Notes under the pieces: generated by a model
What the model was told of the DNA's origin: nothing
Database searches by the model: none
What the model saw: the letters and a program-made list of their open reading frames with translations, nothing else
Program-made: the position numbers and the translations under genes
Part shown: positions 8,430 through 15,461 of the stretch, in pieces
Numbering within the stretch: position 1 is the first letter of the stretch
Layout of the letters: every line of letters starts with the position of its first letter
Origin: an uncultured Ruminococcus sp.
GTDB taxonomy: Bacteria > Bacillota > Clostridia > Oscillospirales > CAG-272
Assembly (NCBI GenBank): GCA_902766115.1
Contig: CACXCL010000084.1
Coordinates: 1 to 16,912 of the forward strand
Length of the DNA stretch: 16,912 bases
Reading direction: 5' to 3'

Positions 8430-8900
8430 TTATTTGTCGCCCTTGTTTCTCAGGAGAGATTCGATCATGCGGAACTTGTCCTCGCGGCTCTCCTGAGCGG
8501 GAGCTTCCTTCTTATCCGCGGCGGGGATCTCCTCGGTGATCTTTATCTGCTCCGACGCGGCGGCTTTGTGCTTCGGAGCGGCTTTTTCCTTAGTGCCCTC
8601 CATCGCCTCTCTCAGCTCGGCGTTCTCGTTTCTCGCCTTGCGAAGATTCACGTCGTAGAGCGATATCTGCGCCTCAAGATTGCGCACTCTCTTTTCCGCG
8701 GTCAGCTTGTCCGAGCAGAAATCCATGGCGCACAGCATCGCCGCGTCAAGGCGAGATCTGTTCTTTCCCGACGAAAGAAGCGCTGTCATGGACTCGTTCA
8801 TGTGTCTTACGACGCTGTCCACGAACGCCTCCGGCTCGTCGGTGACAAGGGTCATCTTAAGCCCCGCGATTTCGACTTCGATCCTTCTTTTTTCTTCCAT
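8430..8900 (-). CDS. zapA: Cell division protein ZapA
   Basis: ZapA binds FtsZ and bundles its protofilaments, stabilising the Z ring. The 156-residue product begins with the conserved beta-hairpin segment (RRIEVEIAGLKMTLVTDE) and then helical residues typical of the ZapA head. A coiled coil follows at about 65-110. The remaining 45 residues are an Ala/Lys/Glu-rich, probably disordered tail ending DKFRMIESLLRNKGDK, longer than in the shortest ZapA proteins. The ATG at 8900 lies downstream of AAAGGACA. It is the first gene of the minus-strand operon. The probable promoter is at 9053-9081, giving a leader of about 145 nt. Stop is TAA. Confidence 0.9.
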   Translation of the reverse strand: MEEKRRIEVEIAGLKMTLVTDEPEAFVDSVVRHMNESMTALLSSGKNRSRLDAAMLCAMDFCSDKLTAEKRVRNLEAQISLYDVNLRKARNENAELREAMEGTKEKAAPKHKAAASEQIKITEEIPAADKKEAPAQESREDKFRMIESLLRNKGDK

Positions 8901-8974
8901 TACGGTAACCGTGTCCTTTCTATGTATTTGCGGCTCCGCCGCATCGTGTACGTGCCCTTTTGCGCGCCTCCGAG

Positions 8975-9003
8975 TTGAAAAGGGGCGGGAATTGATGTAT
9001 AAT
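8975..9003 (+). promoter_or_regulatory. Probable sigma-A promoter for the CPBP-tadA unit
   Basis: TTGAAA (8975-8980), a 17-nt spacer and a perfect TATAAT (8998-9003) form a near-consensus rightward promoter. The start would be near 9010, leaving a leader of about 150 nt before the gene at 9164. It reads through the leftward zapA promoter, so the two units have overlapping 5' regions. Confidence 0.62.
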
Positions 9004-9052
9004 ATGTTCTGCGAGGGGAAAATCTACCCGAATACATCATTTTCCACTCTAT

Positions 9053-9081
9053 ATTATAATACAAAACCTGTCCAATGAAAA
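9053..9081 (-). promoter_or_regulatory. Probable sigma-A promoter of the zapA-to-rsmG operon
   Basis: On the minus strand, TTTTCA (plus 9076-9081) and a perfect TATAAT (plus 9053-9058) are separated by 17 nt. Transcription would start near 9046 and run left into zapA. The -35 matches four of six consensus bases. It is the best leftward promoter in the gap. Confidence 0.6.
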
Positions 9082-9163
9082 TAGTTTTCTTGAAAAATGG
9101 TCATTTTGACGGCGGAAAGCGCGGAAAATCGCGTCTCCGAACGGTCCGGGAGGGGGGAATACC

Positions 9164-9970
9164 ATGAAAGGAAAGTGGGTCGGACCGTTTTTCGGCGGTC
9201 TTGTTGCGATCGCCGCTTCCTTTGCCGCCCTGTGGGCGGTCGGATCCCTGCTTTCCCGCGTCGGGCTTCCCCTGCCCGCCTGCCTTCGGGACGCCGTCCC
9301 ATACCTGCTGTCCGTCGCAGCCGGCATCGCGGTCCTCATGATATTCTGCGCTGTGATGCGTGGCAGGATTCATCCCGAAAAGGAGCGCCCGAAGGGACGG
9401 CTCCGGTTCTCTCCCACCGTGTTTTTCGCCCTGTTCCTTTTCCTTTCCGCGGCGGGGATTATCGCGTCTCTCGTCTCGGGTCATCCCGACGGTAACGGGG
9501 CGTACGGATCCATGAGCGACACGGAATTTACCGTCGCCGCCGTGATCGGTACAGTCGTTTACCCTCTCGCCGAGGAGGCGTTGTTCAGACGCGGGTATCT
9601 GGGAGTTCTGGCGTCCGCCTCCGCGCCCGCCGGGGCGAACGCCGCCGCCGTGCTGATCCAGGGCGCGCTGTTCGCGTCCGTCCATCCGGCGTCGGGCCGC
9701 CTGTTCGCCTTTGCGGCGGGGACCGCTTTGGGGCTGGCGGCACTTGAAGGGTGGAGAGACGGGGGCGTGCGCTATCCGCTCGTCTGCGCCGCCGCCCACG
9801 GCGCATATAATCTGTCGCAGTACGTCTCCCTCGCCCTGTGGCGCGGGGGGATCGCGACGGCACAGGACGTCGCGGCGTGTATCACGGGCGTCTCCGCCGT
9901 CGCGCTCGGGCTGGTTCTCGCGGTCCGCGCCGGGCGGAGCAAAAGCGGCGGCGTCTCTGACAGAAAGTGA
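9164..9970 (+). CDS. CPBP-family (Abi/CAAX-like) intramembrane metalloprotease
   Basis: A polytopic membrane protein of 268 residues with about seven or eight hydrophobic segments and the complete CPBP glutamate/histidine active site. EEALFRR gives E137, E138 and R142. FASVH gives F170 and H174. HGAYN gives H212 and N216. Family members include Rce1 prenyl-protein proteases and bacterial proteins linked to bacteriocin self-immunity or to regulated membrane proteolysis. No bacteriocin gene is nearby, so the substrate cannot be stated. ATG at 9164 follows a strong GGGAGGGGGG. The gene ends 9 nt before tadA and is probably co-transcribed with it. The C terminus is short, basic and hydrophilic. 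Confidence 0.9.
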   Translation: MKGKWVGPFFGGLVAIAASFAALWAVGSLLSRVGLPLPACLRDAVPYLLSVAAGIAVLMIFCAVMRGRIHPEKERPKGRLRFSPTVFFALFLFLSAAGIIASLVSGHPDGNGAYGSMSDTEFTVAAVIGTVVYPLAEEALFRRGYLGVLASASAPAGANAAAVLIQGALFASVHPASGRLFAFAAGTALGLAALEGWRDGGVRYPLVCAAAHGAYNLSQYVSLALWRGGIATAQDVAACITGVSAVALGLVLAVRAGRSKSGGVSDRK

Positions 9971-9979
9971 GGAATACCG

Positions 9980-10501
9980 GTGAAAAGAGAAAAACTGATC
10001 GGGAAAATAACGTGCAAATACTCGGAGCCGCCGCAGGAGCAGGCGGAAAGGGACGAATATTTCATGAGGTGCGCGCTGGAGCTCGCCCGGGCGGCAGCCG
10101 GAGAGGACGAGGTGCCGGTGGGAGCCGTCGTCGTCCGCGACGGAAGGATCGTTGCCGGGGACTTCAACGGACGGGAAAAACTGCGCGACGCCACCTATCA
10201 CGCCGAGACCGCGGCTATCCGGCGCGCGTGCGAGGCGCTGGGAGGCTGGCGGCTCATCGGCTGCGAGCTTTACGTGACGCTGGAGCCCTGCGCCATGTGC
10301 GCCGGCGCGATCCTCAACGCCCGGATCCCGCGCACGGTTATCGGCGCGGACGACCCGAAATACGGGGCGTTCGGAAGCGTCGCCGATCTGTCCCATCCCC
10401 CGTTCGGGCACAGGACGGAGCTGGTGCGAGGGGTGCTCTCCGAGGAATCCGCGGAGCTGATGAGGGAGTTTTTCCTGAAAAAACGCGGAAATCACGACTG
10501 A
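9980..10501 (+). CDS. tadA: tRNA adenosine(34) deaminase TadA
   Basis: Deaminates A34 to inosine in the wobble position of tRNA-Arg(ACG), an essential step in most bacteria. The 173-residue product has the zinc cytidine/deoxycytidylate-deaminase motif: HAE (H74, catalytic E76) and PCAMC (C104, C107), plus EVPVGAVVV and GAFGSV segments. ALGGWRL and CELYVTLEPCAMCAGAI are typical of Bacillota TadA. Translation seems to start at GTG 9980, which has GTGAGG at good spacing. This gives an N-terminal extension of about 20 residues before the usual DEYFMRCALELA start. The usual downstream partners in Bacillota (SRP RNA, dnaX) are missing; a terminator follows instead. Confidence 0.95.
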   Translation: MKREKLIGKITCKYSEPPQEQAERDEYFMRCALELARAAAGEDEVPVGAVVVRDGRIVAGDFNGREKLRDATYHAETAAIRRACEALGGWRLIGCELYVTLEPCAMCAGAILNARIPRTVIGADDPKYGAFGSVADLSHPPFGHRTELVRGVLSEESAELMREFFLKKRGNHD

Positions 10502-10520
10502 AAGACGGAAAAGTCTGACG

Positions 10521-10551
10521 ACGGAGCCGGAAAAGGCTCCGTTTTCTTTCT
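10521..10551 (+). terminator. Rho-independent terminator after tadA
   Basis: Perfect 8-bp stem ACGGAGCC (10521-10528) and GGCTCCGT (10535-10542) with loop GGAAAA, followed by a T-rich tract (TTTCTTTCTCTCTTTT). A small weak hairpin with the same GGAAAA loop (AGAC/GTCT, 10503-10516) lies just upstream. It separates the CPBP-tadA unit from the next promoter. Confidence 0.9.
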
Positions 10552-10572
10552 CTCTTTTCCTCTTTTCCCTAT

Positions 10573-10618
10573 TTCAATACGACTCGATTTGTGGTATTAT
10601 ATATATTGGTATTATATA
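10573..10618 (+). promoter_or_regulatory. AT-rich promoter with duplicated extended -10 box
   Basis: A 12-bp direct repeat TGGTATTATATA occurs at 10592-10603 and 10607-10618. Each copy contains TGG-TATTAT, an extended -10 element. For the first copy TTCAAT (10573-10578) could serve as a poor -35 at 16 nt; TTGTGG (10589-10594) stands 18 nt before TATATA of the second. Either box would drive the 984-residue gene and probably the genes after it. Confidence 0.55.
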
Positions 10619-10631
10619 GGCTGCTATCCGC

Positions 10632-10664
10632 CGGCGGCGGTTTGACCCGGGATCCGCGCCGCCG
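10632..10664 (+). repeat. GC-rich inverted repeat in the leader of the surface-protein gene
   Basis: CGGCGGCG (10632-10639) pairs perfectly with CGCCGCCG (10657-10664) across a 17-nt loop that itself contains CCCGGGATCC. It lies in the untranslated leader and ends 11 nt before the GGAGG ribosome site (10676-10680). There is no T-run, so it is not a terminator. A role in translation or mRNA stability is possible. Confidence 0.5.
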
Positions 10665-10692
10665 TCTGCATATCCGGAGGTCTCATTTGAGA

Positions 10693-13647
10693 ATGAAAAA
10701 ACTGATCTGCGCCGCAATGGCGGCGGTCCTGCTTCTGTTCCCGGCGGCACAGTGTGCCGCGGCGGGGAACGGAGGTTCATATTCGGTCGTCTCGCCGTCC
10801 GGAAAAGACGGACTTCTCCACGCTCCGGACGGAGAGAAGATATTTGATGAAGAACCCGCGTTTTCCGTCGTCGGAGACGCGGAAAAGACCCTGAAGCGGG
10901 GAAAGGACGGCTCCGTCACCGTATCGCTGACGGGATCGGAGACCGGCGACGGAGAGAACGGCGGACCCGGCAAAAAGGGGATCGCGGTGGTGCGCACGGC
11001 GGAAAAGTTGTCCGCGGACGCGCCCGGCGCCGCAGCCGTAAGTCTGCTTTATACTCCCGCCGGGGAGGCGTCGCCTCAGAAAATCGACGTTTTGATCTCT
11101 TTTATATCCGGATCAAAGAAGCTCATCTTCCGGGACGAGCTCGGGGCAGGCGTTTCAAGGACGGTCTTCTGCAATCTGTCCTCTTTCGGCAATAAAGCGA
11201 AGATAAGCTCGTTCTCCGTCTCCGCGGAGTGGAGCCTGTCGGGCGACGCTCCGGGCAAGCTCGCCTTTTCGGAGATAAGATCGGCGGACGGGGAGGTCTT
11301 CAAAGCTCTCGATATACTCTCCTCGTCCTCTGTCGCCGTTGATTCCGGCGCCGCTGCGCCGGGGTCCGGAGGGCTGACCGTCACCCCGACGGACGGCACG
11401 GCTGAGCTGAGAGGAGCCCTCGATCCGGACGCGATCCCGGCTGACGGGGACGGCGGCGGGGGGTGCGTATACTACGCCGAGGTGAGGATCGATGCGACTT
11501 CCGGCTCCGTTTCCGCGGTTTTTTCCGGCGACGGAAAAAAGGACGGAGGACCCCCGGACCAGCCGCAGAATTCTCCTTCGATACAGGTGCAGAACGGCGA
11601 GCATTCGTATATGTTCCGCATACCCTCCGGAAGCGCGAAAATGTACGTTCTGACGCTCAGGAGCTCGGACAACAGCCCGTTCACAATAAAACATATGAAG
11701 ATATACCGCGCCGCCGACGATCCGCTCAAGGGCGAGGCGCCGTGCAGCGTCACGAGAAACGAGATCACGGACGGCGTGCTCTGCTATGAGGCGCGACTGA
11801 TAAAATCGGCGTCAGTCAGATACGTGGGACAAAGGGTCTCCCTTTGCACCTCCTCTTTTTCGGGGGGCGACGTTTCGGTGCTCGCCACTGCGAAGGCGAC
11901 GAACACCTTTTCTTTCAAGGCGTCCGTGAAGGATCTGCCGCAGGGCGGTTACGAGAATCTCTACTGGGTGGAGGTCGGAGACGGAGACGACGGCGGCGTT
12001 CCCATAACGAAGAAACAATTCCCGGCGGCGCCGAAGGCCGAGGAGGGGACCGGCAGATTCTCCGGTCTTCACGGAGCGGACCCGGCGGGCGTGTTCGAGA
12101 CAGGCGTCTCGAGGACCATTGTGGACGTCGATCTCGATCTTCTGGCGGGAGGATCGGAGAGCATGTCTTCCAGCGTGGCGGTGTCACGCGGATCGAACGT
12201 TTACTACGTAGACGGCGCGGCAGTCGCCCGTCTCGACAGCGACATAAAGTTCTACGCATCGTCGGGAGTCAACGTGTACCTGCGTCTTCTGTCCGGCACG
12301 CCGTCCGCGTGGTTCACCCTTCGCGAAACGGATAATACGGCGGAGGACAGGAGGGGCCTTGACATGTATCTCGCCCTGGTTTCGTTTTTCCGCGAGAGAT
12401 ACGCCAACATCTCGTCGGTGATCGTACCCGATCTGTTCGGCGGCGCGACGGAGGACGGCGGCACGGACAGCCCCTGGGACAGCGCATACCGCGTCGCCAT
12501 GCTCATGCGGCTGACGTCGTCAGCGGCTTCACGGAGCGGGAATCCGGTCTTTGTGACCTTGCCTGTCGGCACGGGATCAAAGTACGGCGCCTCCGAGACG
12601 GAGGCGGCGCTCATCGCCGAGGCGCTGTACGATATGGGCCCCGTTCCCTGGTCCGTAATCTCCTTCTCATCCGGGACCGCGTTCCCGGAGGCGGATACGG
12701 TCTCGTCCTCGGCAAGAGCCAACGGCACGTCCTTCCCCTCCTTTGCGGCGATATGCTACGTTCCGGACGAGGGGACCTCTGTCGATTCTTTCGCGTCGAC
12801 TTTCAAGGATCTGTACCGCGACGGGTCTTCCGCCCAGGTGCGGGCGGTGTTCCTCTCTCTCTCATCCGTGGCGCCGGACGGACTCATCGACGATTTCTCG
12901 GTCCTGTCTCCGCCCCGCAGCGACGGGGGGAGCAGAACGGAGTACCTCGACTCCACCCCGTTTACGCCGTCCGATACGGAAGAAATAAAGGGGAGCCGCG
13001 TCCTGTGGGACTTTTCCGATTCTTATTCCACCGGCGGATGGACCGTCGGGACGGGGATCGAGTCCTTCGGCACGGTTTCGCGCAAAGACGGAGCCGGGCG
13101 GGCTCTCAGGTGCCGTCTCGGCGAGGACGACGCCTACGGCATCGTCCTGTGTACCGTACCGGAGGGGATGAGCTTCACAAGGGCGCCCCTGGTGGAGTTC
13201 GACCTGTCCGTCGAGGCCGACCGGGACGCCGAGATAGTATTCCTTTTCGGCGACGAGGACGGCAGAGCGGAGTACTCCGCAAGGGTCGCGGGAGGCAAAA
13301 GTGAAATTCGCACGGTCTGCGATCTCACAAAAAGCGAAAAACCCGAAAAGCCGGGGTATATGGCGGTGATGATACGGTCCGACGGAGCGGTGACGGTCGA
13401 TTTCAACAGGATCGTGTGCCACAGCACCACCCTGACGTCGGAGGAGATATCCGACATTAAGGGCAGCGGCAGAAAACCGCTTTTCGACCTTCCCGACGGA
13501 CCGAAACGGACGTATTTCGTACTCGCCGCCACCGTCACTGCAGTGGCTGCGGTCTTGCTGGCTGTCCACTGTATCAGGTCCGACAGAGATTTCACACCCA
13601 CGCCGGCGCGGAGAAAAACACGCCGCGGCGGAAGGCAGAGCCAATGA
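10693..13647 (+). CDS. Large exported, C-terminally anchored multidomain protein of unknown function
   Basis: I do not recognise this 984-residue protein with certainty. It has a signal peptide (residues 1 to about 24: basic start, hydrophobic core, AAQCAAA cleavage region), then several beta-rich, Ser/Gly/Asp-rich segments. A region at about 459-750 has alternating strands and helices (DSDIKFYASSGVNVYLRLL, YLALVSFFRERYANISSVIV) that resembles a glycosidase-like barrel, faintly DUF5722-like. A carbohydrate-binding-like beta-sandwich (about 770-925) follows. One membrane helix (about 940-961) and a basic tail (RRKTRRGGRQSQ) end it, with no LPxTG. The picture is a surface protein held in the membrane by its C terminus, possibly binding glycans; that is inference. 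ATG 10693 is 12 nt from GGAGG; TTG at 10687 is 6 nt from it and may be the true start, adding LR. Confidence 0.8.
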   Translation: MKKLICAAMAAVLLLFPAAQCAAAGNGGSYSVVSPSGKDGLLHAPDGEKIFDEEPAFSVVGDAEKTLKRGKDGSVTVSLTGSETGDGENGGPGKKGIAVVRTAEKLSADAPGAAAVSLLYTPAGEASPQKIDVLISFISGSKKLIFRDELGAGVSRTVFCNLSSFGNKAKISSFSVSAEWSLSGDAPGKLAFSEIRSADGEVFKALDILSSSSVAVDSGAAAPGSGGLTVTPTDGTAELRGALDPDAIPADGDGGGGCVYYAEVRIDATSGSVSAVFSGDGKKDGGPPDQPQNSPSIQVQNGEHSYMFRIPSGSAKMYVLTLRSSDNSPFTIKHMKIYRAADDPLKGEAPCSVTRNEITDGVLCYEARLIKSASVRYVGQRVSLCTSSFSGGDVSVLATAKATNTFSFKASVKDLPQGGYENLYWVEVGDGDDGGVPITKKQFPAAPKAEEGTGRFSGLHGADPAGVFETGVSRTIVDVDLDLLAGGSESMSSSVAVSRGSNVYYVDGAAVARLDSDIKFYASSGVNVYLRLLSGTPSAWFTLRETDNTAEDRRGLDMYLALVSFFRERYANISSVIVPDLFGGATEDGGTDSPWDSAYRVAMLMRLTSSAASRSGNPVFVTLPVGTGSKYGASETEAALIAEALYDMGPVPWSVISFSSGTAFPEADTVSSSARANGTSFPSFAAICYVPDEGTSVDSFASTFKDLYRDGSSAQVRAVFLSLSSVAPDGLIDDFSVLSPPRSDGGSRTEYLDSTPFTPSDTEEIKGSRVLWDFSDSYSTGGWTVGTGIESFGTVSRKDGAGRALRCRLGEDDAYGIVLCTVPEGMSFTRAPLVEFDLSVEADRDAEIVFLFGDEDGRAEYSARVAGGKSEIRTVCDLTKSEKPEKPGYMAVMIRSDGAVTVDFNRIVCHSTTLTSEEISDIKGSGRKPLFDLPDGPKRTYFVLAATVTAVAAVLLAVHCIRSDRDFTPTPARRKTRRGGRQSQ

Positions 13648-13704
13648 TCTCCTACCTTCGCCGCGTCCGGCGTTATCAAGCATAAAGAAAGGAATCTGAT
13701 CCGT
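13648..13704 (+). other. Short gap without terminator
   Basis: The 57 nt between the large surface protein and the lipoprotein hold AAAGGA as ribosome site (about 11 nt before the ATG) and no hairpin with T-run. This supports co-transcription across the gap. Confidence 0.45.
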
Positions 13705-14235
13705 ATGAAAAAAACAATCGCTTTAGTCGCTCTTATCCTCGCCGCGATCTTCGCCGTGTCCTGCTCAGGCAAGAAAAGCGAAGTCCCCGACGGGATGAAG
13801 CTCGCCTCCGACCCGAAGGCGGCGAGCTATACCCTCTACGTTCCGGAAAGCTGGACCGTCGATATGCAGACCTCATCCACCAGAGCGTATTGCTCGAAGG
13901 AGGACCGTTCCTCCGTCATGGTCATGACAGGCGAGACGGAGAATACCGACACGCCGGTCAGGGCGTGGTGGGAGTCCGGTCTTTCCGAGCTCCGCGCCCT
14001 GTACCCCGACTTCGAGATTGCTGCGGAAGGCGAGAAAGTGAAGCTCGGCGGCGCGGACGCGGAGAAATACGTATACAGCGGGACCTTCGACGGAACGAAA
14101 TTCAAGTACACCCAGGTCGCCGCGGTAAAAAAGGGAGTCATCTATATCCTGACCTACGGCGCGCCCGAGGACAAGTGGGAGAGCCACGTCGAAGAAGTGG
14201 AGAAGATGATCGAGAACTTCAGGTTCTCAAAATAA
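13705..14235 (+). CDS. Predicted lipoprotein with a PsbP/DcrB-like domain
   Basis: A 176-residue secreted lipoprotein. Residues 1-19 form a lipoprotein signal peptide with MKK start, hydrophobic core and AVS-C20 lipobox, after which the sequence becomes polar (SGKKSEVPDG). The mature part begins YTLYVPESWTVDMQT, a pattern common in PsbP/DcrB/DUF1795 proteins (Mog1/PsbP-like fold). It continues with SSVMVMTGE, GGADAEKYVYSGTFDGTKFKYTQVAAVKKGVIYILTY and a helix near the end (VEEVEKMIENFRF). The fold name rests on pattern recall, so it is moderate. It sits 57 nt after the large surface protein and 25 nt before the cysteine desulfurase, pointing to an envelope role in the same transcript. The ligand or partner is unknown. 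Confidence 0.82.
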   Translation: MKKTIALVALILAAIFAVSCSGKKSEVPDGMKLASDPKAASYTLYVPESWTVDMQTSSTRAYCSKEDRSSVMVMTGETENTDTPVRAWWESGLSELRALYPDFEIAAEGEKVKLGGADAEKYVYSGTFDGTKFKYTQVAAVKKGVIYILTYGAPEDKWESHVEEVEKMIENFRFSK

Positions 14236-14260
14236 ATCCCGGGAGGAGGACAGATCCTCA

Positions 14261-15445
14261 ATGACAGAGCATTATCTTGACAACGCAGCCACCACCGAGG
14301 TGTCGCAGACGGCGCGCGCCGCAATGGAAGAGGCGATAGGCGTATACGGAAATCCTTCCTCGTCTCACGGTAAGGGCGCGGAGGCAAAGCGGCTGCTCGA
14401 GAGAGCGCGCGCCGAGGCGGCGGACGCTCTCGGGGTCCGCTCCGGGACCCGGGACCGGGTGATATTCACCGCCTCCGGCACCGAGGCCAACTGCACGGCG
14501 ATCATAGGCTCGTTCAGATCGAAAAACAGACGCCGCGACGGCACGGAGACTGTCATAATCGGAGACGGGGAACACCCGTCCGTGGCGAACGCCGCCAGGG
14601 CGCTCGAGAACGAGGGATGCAGGCTCATCCGCGTGCCGACGGCGGGAGGCAAGCTCGATATCGGATATCTCAAAGACGCGCTCGGCGATTGCCGGGAGGT
14701 TTTTTGCGCCGCGTTCATGCTGGTGAACAACGAGACCGGAGCGATCTACTCCGTGAAGGATGCCGCCGCGGCGGTGAAGGAGAGATTTCCCGACGCCGTG
14801 GTCCACTGCGACGCGGTGCAGGGTCTCGGCAGAGTGAGATTCACTCCGGGCACGCTGGGCGTCGACACGCTGGCGGTCAGCGCGCACAAGATCCACGCGC
14901 CCCGGGGAGCCGGCGCGCTGTATATCTCCGGAGAGGTGATAAAGAGGAAAAACATCGCTCCGATACTGCCCGGCGGCGGGCAGGAGGGCGGTTTGCGCTC
15001 GGGCACGGAAAATCTCATCTCCGTCGCGGGATTCGGCGCCGCCTGCCGGGATTTGAAAAAGAACTTTGCCGCGTACCGGGAAAAAACGTCGGCGCTGAGA
15101 AAATATCTCGACGAAAGACTCGCGCCGCTTTATGAAAAAGGGCTGAAAATCAAGACGCCCGCCGACGCGGTGCCGGATATCGTGAATCTGACCCTGCCGG
15201 GGATAAAGAGCGAGACCATGCTCAATTTCCTCTCCGGCAAGGGCATATACGTTTCCGCGGGCTCGGCCTGCTCCGCGTACTCGAAGAAGACAAGCCCCGC
15301 GCTGACGGCCTTCGGATGCGCCCCGGAGGAGATCGACTCCTCCGTCAGAGTCAGCCTGTCCCATACCAACACGGAGGACGACGTCGCGGCGCTCGCCGAC
15401 GGTCTCGCCGAGGGGATGGAACGGCTCGCAAGAATACGGACATAA
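14261..15445 (+). CDS. Cysteine desulfurase (NifS/IscS family)
   Basis: PLP enzyme that takes sulfur from L-cysteine as a protein persulfide for Fe-S clusters, tRNA thiolation or thiamine. The 394-residue product has YLDNAATT at the N terminus, GNPSSSHGKG, H105 in GEHPSV (stacks on PLP), NNETG, HCDAVQ, the PLP lysine K210 in SAHKIHAP and the active-site cysteine C337 in SAGSACSA. GGGQEGGLRSGTEN is also present. This pattern fits the NifS/IscS class rather than SufS. No iscU, nifU, thiI or mnmA lies beside it, so the acceptor is not evident. The next gene encodes a radical-SAM (Fe-S) protein 16 nt downstream. ATG 14261 follows GGGAGGAGG at about 11 nt. Stop is TAA. Confidence 0.94.
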   Translation: MTEHYLDNAATTEVSQTARAAMEEAIGVYGNPSSSHGKGAEAKRLLERARAEAADALGVRSGTRDRVIFTASGTEANCTAIIGSFRSKNRRRDGTETVIIGDGEHPSVANAARALENEGCRLIRVPTAGGKLDIGYLKDALGDCREVFCAAFMLVNNETGAIYSVKDAAAAVKERFPDAVVHCDAVQGLGRVRFTPGTLGVDTLAVSAHKIHAPRGAGALYISGEVIKRKNIAPILPGGGQEGGLRSGTENLISVAGFGAACRDLKKNFAAYREKTSALRKYLDERLAPLYEKGLKIKTPADAVPDIVNLTLPGIKSETMLNFLSGKGIYVSAGSACSAYSKKTSPALTAFGCAPEEIDSSVRVSLSHTNTEDDVAALADGLAEGMERLARIRT

Positions 15446-15461
15446 CGGACAGGAGACAGAC

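Larger units (their letters stand above)
8901..9163. other. Divergent intergenic region between the two arms
   Basis: The 263-nt gap is AT-rich in its middle, unlike the surrounding GC-rich genes. Besides the two promoters it holds an inverted repeat, GGAAAAT (9017-9023) and ATTTTCC (9039-9045), with a 15-nt spacer, lying between the promoters. It could be an operator or chance. I see no RNA gene, terminator or convincing small ORF in it. Confidence 0.5.

Noticed and set aside
7050..8978. 642-codon open frame on the plus strand opposite the U32 gene
   Set aside because: It is an antisense shadow of a GC-rich gene: Arg/Gly/His-rich composition, no family motif, and the opposite strand has a clear U32 protein.
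9101..10495. 464-codon open frame on the minus strand opposite the CPBP and tadA genes
   Set aside because: Composition is extremely Arg/Gly-rich, it spans two genes with intact active sites on the other strand, and it has no ribosome site or motif.
10632..10664. GC-rich hairpin taken as a second terminator or attenuator
   Set aside because: There is no T-run after the stem and no small upstream ORF, so only a leader hairpin is claimed.
10502..10692. Possible SRP (4.5S) RNA downstream of tadA, as in many Bacillota
   Set aside because: The conserved core (GGTCAGG...GGAAGGAAGCAGC type) is absent; the region holds a terminator, a promoter and a leader hairpin.
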